Positions 1 through 5,217 of a stretch of DNA of 5,971 bases are shown here, piece by piece. Numbering within the stretch: the first letter of the stretch is position 1; every line of letters begins with the position of its first letter. The translations under genes were made by a program, and so were the position numbers. Source of the DNA: Ruminococcus sp. CAG:403 (lineage in GTDB: Bacteria > Bacillota > Clostridia > Oscillospirales > Ruminococcaceae); assembly GCA_000437255.1 (NCBI GenBank), contig FR899096.1:45692-51662 (forward strand). Direction: 5' to 3'. The notes below the pieces were generated by a model. That model searched no databases. It saw only the letters and a list, made by a program, of their open reading frames with translations, and was not told the DNA's origin.

Positions 1-20
1 AAAAACAGGACGCTTTTTTA
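1..20 (-). terminator. Half of a probable intrinsic terminator for the ABC operon
   Basis: On the minus strand the last bases before the window edge read an A-tract, then GCGTCCTG, then a T-run. That is the expected left arm and loop of a rho-independent hairpin, with the matching CAGGACGC arm and T-tract lying outside the window. Read on the plus strand, CAGGACGC followed by TTTTTT would equally be the right arm of a terminator for a gene arriving from the left, so it may work in both directions. The site lies about 37 bases past the stop codon of the last transporter gene. The other arm is not visible, so this is an inference from half a structure. Confidence 0.35.
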
Positions 21-56
21 TGATAAATCCGCTCCGGAATCCTATCCGATGCTTCT

Positions 57-1217
57 TCATTTAGCGTGTCGATAGGCGGTCTTCCGCACCGCAGCAGCAG
101 CCAGAAAGAGCACCAGCACAAATAGCAATTCAATGCCCAAGTACTGCCAGTACCGTGCCAGAGAAAAGGCTTCCCCGGAACTGCCGACGAGCATATTGTT
201 GATCTTAACGTACCAGTAAGCCGGCAGGAACCGTGCAACCATTAGGACACCGTCTCCCAGGTAAGCCTGCGGAACAAAGATGCCGCAGAAGAAGCTCATC
301 CCAAGCCCAATCACATTGGCAATGACGTTGACACCAGTATCACTGGGCGAAAAGGCTGCAATCAAAATAGCAATTGCCGCAGCAATCAAAAGAAAGACAA
401 AACTGTTCAGCACGGCGTACCAGGCAATTCCATGAAAAAAGGTACCATTTAAGAAGATGGCTGCAAGCAGAAAAATCAGCCATACACTCATCACAAATAG
501 GATGCTGCCCAAAACAATTTGCATGGTCTGTGCATTGGGAGACAAGCAGGAACAATTAGTTCGATTGCGCAGTTCTTTTTGATTGAGCGTTAAAATAACC
601 GGACAAAGTGCTACAACCATAACCGACAGAAATACATACGGCAGGTATTGGAAATAGATGCTGAACGATTCCGAATAGTCCTCGGAATTGGCAACAATGG
701 AAAAAGACTCCATCTGAACCGGGACTTCCTGAGACAGCACCTGCTCTGCCTGCGCAGCTGCATCGGAAAGCGAAAAACCGCTTACTTGATATGCCTGCAC
801 CGTTTTGACATACTCCTCTAAGCTGTTTTCCATCAAGGCACTGGCATAGCTGTCATGCACATGGTAATTGCAGAATAAATCGTCTGTTTCCCCACGCTCC
901 AACTTTTCGGCATATCCCTTCTGAATGGTTAGGATGTAATCTGCCTGTTCGTAGTACAGAGCATCCAGCATCTGATCGGGATCCTGCTGTACGGAGATCA
1001 AATGATGTTTGCTGCCAATCCAATCTTTCAGAGCCATACTGGCAGCCGTTTGATCTTCGTCCCATACACAAACATCCAGCTGCGTATTGGAAAATGTTTT
1101 CTCATCGGTCTGCGTATTTGACACAACAATGGAAATCACCAAAAAGACAACAATCCAAATCATGGCAATTGGCAGCCGCTTCCGAAGCACTTTTAAAAAC
1201 GCCTTAAAGACTTGCAT
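57..1217 (-). CDS. ABC-2 type transporter permease (second permease of the operon, LnrN/YfiN-like)
   Basis: This is a 386-residue integral membrane subunit of an ABC exporter, expected to pair with the neighbouring permease and be driven by the ATPase encoded upstream. One hydrophobic helix near residues 15-33 follows a basic N-terminus. A polar region of about 150 residues (roughly 35-187), probably outside the membrane, comes next, followed by about five more helices (near 190-211, 232-256, 264-289, 296-318 and 358-377). This one-plus-five layout, with the GIFVPQ...FLPAYWYVKINN stretch near 312-341, is typical of the ABC-2/YhgE-like family. The start is well supported: GGAGG lies 7 nt upstream of the ATG, within the end of the preceding gene, and the two genes overlap by 14 nt, suggesting translational coupling. 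By family and context it resembles LnrN of the Bacillus linearmycin-resistance exporter. The substrate cannot be read from the sequence; amphipathic drugs or lipids are the best guess. Confidence 0.85.
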   Translation of the reverse strand: MQVFKAFLKVLRKRLPIAMIWIVVFLVISIVVSNTQTDEKTFSNTQLDVCVWDEDQTAASMALKDWIGSKHHLISVQQDPDQMLDALYYEQADYILTIQKGYAEKLERGETDDLFCNYHVHDSYASALMENSLEEYVKTVQAYQVSGFSLSDAAAQAEQVLSQEVPVQMESFSIVANSEDYSESFSIYFQYLPYVFLSVMVVALCPVILTLNQKELRNRTNCSCLSPNAQTMQIVLGSILFVMSVWLIFLLAAIFLNGTFFHGIAWYAVLNSFVFLLIAAAIAILIAAFSPSDTGVNVIANVIGLGMSFFCGIFVPQAYLGDGVLMVARFLPAYWYVKINNMLVGSSGEAFSLARYWQYLGIELLFVLVLFLAAAAVRKTAYRHAK

Positions 1218-2334
1218 ATTTCCGCCTCCTCGTCAGCAAAATTCCAATGGTCACAAACAGAACTGCCAAAATCAACATGGACACATTTTTTTCCAGGTAT
1301 CGGTCATAATCCTGATATACATTCAGGCAGTAGAATGCATCGGAAATCAAAGCTGCCGGATTGATGCGATTGAACCAGGGAAGTTTCTCTGCCAGAATGG
1401 CTTTCATATTACCAATCATCAGCCCGCTAAAAAAGCAGCTCAGCATCGAAATCGTCATGGCGATTCCAACTTTTGCACCCTGACTGATTCTGCCAAACGA
1501 ACCAATCATAAAGCCCATGGAAACACCCAGAATTCCACCGATGCAGCCGGAAAGGTAAACCAGCGGCAAACGATTGCCAAAATCCACCTGCAAAACAAAT
1601 GCAAGATACGTAACAGAAATCAAAATACACAGCGTTTGAATGCCGTAGCTTCCAATCAAACTGGTAATCAGACTGATGCTTTTCGGCGTTGGAGAGCAGC
1701 ACCTTCTGGCACCCAGTGCGGAGAGATTTCCCTGACTACCGATGGCAACATGCAGCCCTGTAATGGAACCAAACATTGCCACCATTGCAAGCAAATTATA
1801 GAAATACGCAATGTAATTATTGGGATTACCGTCTGTCAGCGGAATTGCCTTGTTGCATGCAGGATCTTCCTGAAAGACCGCGAGCACGGCATCCAGTTGT
1901 TCCGGATGAGTTTGCATTGTGCGAACCAAAACAGCTTCCTGCGTTTGGTATTGGTTCAGAAAAGAATGGATCATGGTTTGTTCCATTCCTTCTTTGGAAA
2001 CCGTCAGGGAAAGCGTATCTTCCAGAAAAATAATGCCCTTTACACGATCCTCTTTCAGAAGTCGTTTTGCTTCTTCCGAGTCGGTATAGGTAACAGCAAA
2101 CAATGGGTCATCACCTGTCTCCAGCGAATCCATTACTGTATGGAAAATCGAATCTTCCTGCTGTTCCACAACCGCAACCGAAATGGTGGAAAAATGCGTT
2201 GTTTTGTCATAAATGCTATGAAAAGCAATCTTAAAAAAGGCACCTAGCAAAATGGGAAACAGAATCAGCCAGACAATGACATCCTTGACCCGGATACTTT
2301 GCAACAGTTCATACTTCAGACAATGCCAAACCAT
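1204..2334 (-). CDS. ABC-2 type transporter permease (first permease of the operon, LnrM/YfiM-like)
   Basis: This is a 376-residue membrane subunit, probably forming a heterodimeric channel with the permease encoded after it. It has the same architecture: a helix near residues 18-38, a polar probably extracytoplasmic region of about 135 residues (39-173), then helices near 174-199, 218-247, 256-280, 285-308 and 350-367. The stretch FSGLMIGNM...INPAALISDAF around 302-334 matches the conserved ABC-2 segment before the last helix. The two permeases differ clearly in sequence, so they are distant paralogues rather than a recent duplication. The ATG lies just 3 nt after the ATPase stop codon, and its ribosome binding site (AAGGAGGAG) is embedded in the last ATPase codons, so expression of the two should be linked. 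The closest known arrangement is LnrM of the LnrLMN exporter; transport direction and substrate are inferred, not seen. Confidence 0.85.
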   Translation of the reverse strand: MVWHCLKYELLQSIRVKDVIVWLILFPILLGAFFKIAFHSIYDKTTHFSTISVAVVEQQEDSIFHTVMDSLETGDDPLFAVTYTDSEEAKRLLKEDRVKGIIFLEDTLSLTVSKEGMEQTMIHSFLNQYQTQEAVLVRTMQTHPEQLDAVLAVFQEDPACNKAIPLTDGNPNNYIAYFYNLLAMVAMFGSITGLHVAIGSQGNLSALGARRCCSPTPKSISLITSLIGSYGIQTLCILISVTYLAFVLQVDFGNRLPLVYLSGCIGGILGVSMGFMIGSFGRISQGAKVGIAMTISMLSCFFSGLMIGNMKAILAEKLPWFNRINPAALISDAFYCLNVYQDYDRYLEKNVSMLILAVLFVTIGILLTRRRKYASL

Positions 2335-2337
2335 CCG

Positions 2338-3288
2338 CTACTCCTCCTTATCCCGCAGAGCTTTTCCGGTAATCTCCAGAAAAACATCATTCAAAGTCGG
2401 CAGCTGCGTGTACACGCTTCCAAAGCTGCCGCCCTGCTGCTGGAACAATTGCAGCACCTCAATCAGATTATGCGTTCCGCCGGAGCAGCGAATAATGAGC
2501 TGCTCCCCATTGTAATCCGTTTCATAAACATGCGGCAGCGCCTGAACGGCTTCATGCAACTGCTCCGGCAAGTCTGGTACCTCCATGGTAATGGTTTCTG
2601 TATTCTTGATCATATGTTTCAGTTCGTCCTTGGTGCCCTCTGCAATTTTTCGTCCATGATCCAGAATGGCAATACGGGTACAAATCTGCTCCACTTCCTC
2701 CATGTAATGCGACGTGTAAATAATGGTCGCACCGTTTCGGTTTAGTTCCTGGATGCCTTCCAGAATGCGATTCCGGCTCTGCGGATCAACTGCAACGGTT
2801 GGTTCGTCCAAAATAATCAGCTTGGGCTTGTGTGCAATGCCACAGGCGATATTCAGCCGCCGCAGCAAGCCGCCGGACAGTTTCTTGGGATAAAATTTCA
2901 CAAAATCCTCTAGTCCGACAAATTGAATGGCTTCCGTTACATATTGCTTGCGAGTCTTTTTGTCCGGAATATACAGCCCGCAAAAATAATCAATGTTTTC
3001 ATAAACCGTCAATTCCTGTATCACGGCAACATTTTGCATAATGACACCGATGTCCCGTTTGATAGCATACTGTACGGGGGACATTTCCTTCCCGAATATT
3101 TCAATCTTCCCTTTATCGAATGTCAACAGGGAAAGCAGGCAATTGATGGTAGTGGTTTTCCCAGAGCCATTCGGCCCCAGCAAGCCGAAGATTTCCCCTT
3201 CCCGGATATCCAGATTGATATGATCCACTGCAATTAGTTCCTTGTACCGCTTGACAAGATTTTCAATTTTTACAACAGATGCTCCCAT
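2338..3288 (-). CDS. ABC transporter ATP-binding protein (LnrL/YfiL-like)
   Basis: This 316-residue cytoplasmic ATPase powers the two permeases encoded after it. Visible motifs are Walker A GPNGSGKTT at 38-46, Q-loop Q85, signature LSGGLLRR at 137-144, Walker B LIILDEP at 157-163, a VDPQSR D-loop near 167-172 and the H-loop histidine H194. After the roughly 220-residue nucleotide-binding domain comes a C-terminal extension of about 95 residues, as is common in ATPases that work with ABC-2 permeases (drug-export DrrA/CcmA-like group). The reading frame stays open upstream to 3612, but the ATG at 3288 is chosen because AAAAAAGGAGG lies at ideal distance before it and the conserved domain begins immediately after. 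A promoter and candidate operators fill the region above. The signature has Leu where Gln or Met is usual (LSGGL); the catalytic residues are otherwise intact, so the enzyme should be active. Confidence 0.93.
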   Translation of the reverse strand: MGASVVKIENLVKRYKELIAVDHINLDIREGEIFGLLGPNGSGKTTTINCLLSLLTFDKGKIEIFGKEMSPVQYAIKRDIGVIMQNVAVIQELTVYENIDYFCGLYIPDKKTRKQYVTEAIQFVGLEDFVKFYPKKLSGGLLRRLNIACGIAHKPKLIILDEPTVAVDPQSRNRILEGIQELNRNGATIIYTSHYMEEVEQICTRIAILDHGRKIAEGTKDELKHMIKNTETITMEVPDLPEQLHEAVQALPHVYETDYNGEQLIIRCSGGTHNLIEVLQLFQQQGGSFGSVYTQLPTLNDVFLEITGKALRDKEE

Positions 3289-3300
3289 AGCAGTTCCTCC
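3289..3300 (-). promoter_or_regulatory. Ribosome binding site of the ABC ATPase gene
   Basis: AAGGAGGAACTGCT precedes the ATG on the minus strand. This near-perfect Shine-Dalgarno sequence fixes the start at 3288 and rules against the longer open frame reaching 3612. Confidence 0.8.
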
Positions 3301-3331
3301 TTTTTTGATGCAGCATATAGTTTCTGTCTTT

Positions 3332-3360
3332 ATTATAAAGGAAATTTTCGGAAAATGGAA
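3332..3360 (-). promoter_or_regulatory. Promoter of the ABC-transporter operon (weak -35, probably activator-dependent)
   Basis: On the minus strand a perfect -10 TATAAT (3337 to 3332) has, at exactly 17 bp, the hexamer TTCCAT (3360 to 3355), which matches TTGACA only at its first two bases. Transcription would start near 3325 at an A, leaving a leader of about 37 nt with the ribosome binding site. The good -10, bad -35 combination is characteristic of promoters that need an activator bound at about -42, and an inverted repeat lies exactly there (3362-3373). The -10 call is firm; the requirement for an activator is inferred. Confidence 0.65.
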
Positions 3361-3361
3361 G

Positions 3362-3373
3362 TGCCAAACGTCA
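3362..3373 (-). promoter_or_regulatory. Candidate operator 2, proximal, for the response regulator
   Basis: Read on the minus strand this is TGACGTTTGGCA, an imperfect inverted repeat that matches the upstream repeat TGACATTTGTCA at 10 of 12 positions. It ends one base before the -35 hexamer of the transporter promoter, centred near -42, the classic position for an activator touching RNA polymerase. NarL-family regulators bind short inverted repeats of this kind. Assignment to the regulator encoded at 4581-5207 rests on position and family only. Confidence 0.5.
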
Positions 3374-3383
3374 ATCCTTGCCA

Positions 3384-3395
3384 TGACAAATGTCA
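3384..3395 (-). promoter_or_regulatory. Candidate operator 1, distal, for the response regulator
   Basis: TGACATTTGTCA on the minus strand has perfect 5-bp arms (TGACA/TGTCA) around a 2-bp centre. Its centre lies 22 bp from the centre of the second repeat, about two helical turns, so two protein dimers would sit on the same face of the DNA, at about -42 and -64 relative to the predicted transporter start. It also lies about 60 bp upstream of the predicted start of the kinase operon, so it could influence both directions. Confidence 0.55.
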
Positions 3396-3414
3396 CATTT
3401 TCAAAGTCTTGTCC

Positions 3415-3443
3415 TTGCAGGATTACAGCATCTGTGGTATAAT
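3415..3443 (+). promoter_or_regulatory. Promoter of the kinase-regulator(-hydE) operon
   Basis: A consensus -10 TATAAT (3438-3443) is preceded by TGG, giving an extended -10 (TGnTATAAT), and by TTGCAG (3415-3420) at a 17-bp spacing as a partial -35. Transcription would begin near the A at 3450, with a leader of about 37 nt before the TTG start at 3487. An extended -10 usually allows factor-independent initiation, so a basal level of the sensor system is expected. The site also shows that the in-frame ATG at 3355 cannot be the start of translation from this promoter. Confidence 0.75.
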
Positions 3444-3486
3444 AGACTCCATACTGATACAGATTTTGAAAGGACGGTGGATTCCA

Positions 3487-4584
3487 TTGAACCGATTGCT
3501 GGATGAAGCTTCTATCATGCTGCTTTGCGCCGGAGCTGGTGTCTTTGCGATGCAAACGATAACGCCGGTGCTTGCGCTTCTGCTTGCAATCGGACTGGTC
3601 TGCACCCTGCACTATTTTTCAAAGGCATCTACGCTGCTTTACAGCATCGGCGTATTTTCCATATGCTGCCTTTTTTGTCCGCCCTTCTTCTGTGCCATGC
3701 CGCTTTTATGCTACCATGCGCTATGGAGCGGAAAATGGTGGCTCATCTTGCCGAGTGCCGGAGCACTTTTTCAACTGCATATGTTTACGCCCATTCAGCT
3801 TTTATTGATTGCCAGCGGCTTCTGCACAGCTGGACTCCTGTATCATCGAACCACCGCCCTGGAACAAGTCACCGACTTGCTGCATGAAACCCGTGATCAT
3901 GCCACAGAACAACAGCTGCTGCTCAAAGCCAAAAATCAGGCGCTCATTGCAGCACAAAATTATGAAATCAATCTGGCAATGCTCAAAGAACGAAACCGCA
4001 TTGCACGGGAAATTCATGACAATGTCGGACATCTGCTGACTCGTTCCATTTTGCAGGTGGGCGCCTTGCAAATTCTCACTTCCGAACCCACGCAAAGCGA
4101 TCAATTGGAACAATTGATCCAGACGCTCAATCAAGCTATGACCAGCATTCGCAGCAGTGTGCATGATCTGCACGATCAATCTGTTTCCCTGGAACCCGCC
4201 ATTCGGGAATGTCTGCGCACACTCTCTCCTTCCTTTCAGGTACAGCTGGAGTATGATCTTTCTGATGCAGAACTGACAAGCCCCATCAAACACTGTCTGC
4301 TTGGAATTGTAAAGGAAAGCAGTTCCAACATTGCCAAGCACTCCAACGGCAATGCCGTTCGGGTGGTTCTGCGGGAACATCCAGCCTTCTATCAGCTGAT
4401 TGTCACAGACAACGGAACAGGTGCCAAACTCATCCGAGAAACCGGCATCGGCATGGCAACCATGAAGGAACGAGCCGAATCCGTTGGCGGACTCATTCGA
4501 TTTACAGCTTCTGCAACTGGATTTCGTGTTTTTCTCTCCATTCCAAAACGCACCACTTCTCTTAGAAAGGATGCCTCTTCATGA
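3487..4584 (+). CDS. Membrane sensor histidine kinase (HisKA_3/HATPase, DesK/LnrJ-like)
   Basis: This is a 365-residue two-component kinase. Residues 1-120 are almost entirely hydrophobic, with about five or six short membrane helices (near 10-25, 28-43, 50-63, 66-80, 84-100 and 103-119) and no sizeable outside domain, so it probably senses within the membrane. A coiled-coil-like linker (about 122-168) leads to the phosphorylation site H177 in ERNRIAREIHDNVGH, typical of the HisKA_3 family. The ATP-binding domain follows, with an N-box (E277, N281), DNGTG at 308-312 and GIGMATMKERAESVGG at 320-335. The proposed TTG start is supported by GGTGG/AAGGA upstream and by the promoter ending at 3443; the ATG at 3517 is the alternative. 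The stop overlaps the regulator start (ATGA). Length and layout match DesK and LnrJ. The signal is unknown; membrane perturbation or an amphipathic drug is the likeliest. Confidence 0.9.
   Translation: MNRLLDEASIMLLCAGAGVFAMQTITPVLALLLAIGLVCTLHYFSKASTLLYSIGVFSICCLFCPPFFCAMPLLCYHALWSGKWWLILPSAGALFQLHMFTPIQLLLIASGFCTAGLLYHRTTALEQVTDLLHETRDHATEQQLLLKAKNQALIAAQNYEINLAMLKERNRIAREIHDNVGHLLTRSILQVGALQILTSEPTQSDQLEQLIQTLNQAMTSIRSSVHDLHDQSVSLEPAIRECLRTLSPSFQVQLEYDLSDAELTSPIKHCLLGIVKESSSNIAKHSNGNAVRVVLREHPAFYQLIVTDNGTGAKLIRETGIGMATMKERAESVGGLIRFTASATGFRVFLSIPKRTTSLRKDASS
4099..4119. repeat. Perfect inverted repeat inside the kinase gene
   Basis: GATCAATTG, three bases, then CAATTGATC: 9-bp perfect arms around GAA. 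It encodes residues 205-211 (DQLEQLI) of the kinase helical region, so it may simply follow from a repeated Gln-Leu pattern. Whether it has any role as an RNA hairpin or binding site is unknown. Confidence 0.6.
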
Positions 4585-5207
4585 ATCTTCTCATCATTGA
4601 CGACGACCAACTCGTTGCCTACTCCCTAAAAACCATTCTGGAACATACTGGATCCATTCATGTCTTAGCAACCGGTTTCAGCGGAGCCGACGCCATTGCC
4701 CTTTACCAGAAGCTGCACCCGGATATTCTGCTGATGGATATTCGCATGCAGGGCATGAGTGGCTTGGAAGCCGGCGAACAAATTTTACAGCAGGATCCGC
4801 AAGCAAAGATTCTCTATCTTACCACTTTTTCCGATGATGAATATATCATCAAGGCATTGAAAATCGGTGCGAAAGGTTACCTGTTAAAGCAGAATTTCAA
4901 CGGCATTGCACCGGCGCTAGAAGCTGTGCTGCAAGGGCAGCAGGTATTCGGTGAACAGGTCATTACAAGGCTTCCTATTTTGATGCAAAACAAACCCAAT
5001 CCCGATTATGCCAAATATGCCATTACCGACAAAGAAAAGGAACTCATTGAACTGGTAGCAGCCGGACTGAGCAACAAAGAAATTGCCGCTGCACTGTTTC
5101 TCAGTGAAGGAACTGTGCGCAACTACCTGAGCAGCATCCTGGAAAAGCTGCACCTGCGAGACCGCACCCAGCTTGCCGTTTTTTATTACACCAATCGAAC
5201 CGATTAG
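4581..5207 (+). CDS. NarL/LuxR-family response regulator (DesR/LnrK-like)
   Basis: This is a 208-residue DNA-binding response regulator, the cognate partner of the kinase encoded immediately upstream. The receiver domain (about 1-118) has the acidic pocket D7-D9, phosphoacceptor D53 in LLMDIRM, T81 and K103 in GYLLK, so all catalytic residues are present. A short linker leads to a LuxR-type helix-turn-helix at about 148-200, with ITDKEKELIELVAAGLSNKE and the recognition-helix region EGTVRNYLSSILEKL. The ATG overlaps the kinase stop by 4 nt, and AAAGGA lies about 10 nt upstream. Once phosphorylated it should dimerise and activate transcription; the natural target is the divergent transporter promoter, where two matching inverted repeats sit upstream of a defective -35. 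That target is an inference from position and from the LnrJK-LnrLMN model. Confidence 0.93.
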   Translation: MNLLIIDDDQLVAYSLKTILEHTGSIHVLATGFSGADAIALYQKLHPDILLMDIRMQGMSGLEAGEQILQQDPQAKILYLTTFSDDEYIIKALKIGAKGYLLKQNFNGIAPALEAVLQGQQVFGEQVITRLPILMQNKPNPDYAKYAITDKEKELIELVAAGLSNKEIAAALFLSEGTVRNYLSSILEKLHLRDRTQLAVFYYTNRTD

Positions 5208-5217
5208 GAGAATGTCT

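Noticed and set aside
1087..2247. Long plus-strand open frame of 386 codons opposite the permease genes
   Set aside because: It is antisense to two well-supported membrane proteins with good ribosome binding sites. Its translation is rich in Gln, Asn, His and Cys with no domain-like pattern, typical of a complementary-strand shadow.
3363..3368. TTGGCA on the minus strand as the -35 of the exporter promoter
   Set aside because: It matches the -35 consensus at five of six positions but lies 24 bp from the -10, too far for ordinary sigma-A; it is better explained as part of the proximal inverted repeat.
3289..3612. N-terminal extension of the ATPase up to 3612
   Set aside because: The extension crosses the promoter and operators and runs into the divergent kinase gene; the ATG at 3288 has a near-perfect ribosome binding site and starts directly at the conserved domain.
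3802..4380. Minus-strand open frame of 192 codons opposite the kinase
   Set aside because: The kinase on the plus strand has all expected motifs in this stretch; the antisense translation shows no recognisable pattern and no convincing ribosome binding site was noted.
5212..5217. Alternative hydE start at ATG 5212
   Set aside because: It is only 1 nt after the AGGAG core, too close for initiation; ATG 5218 has a 7-nt spacing.
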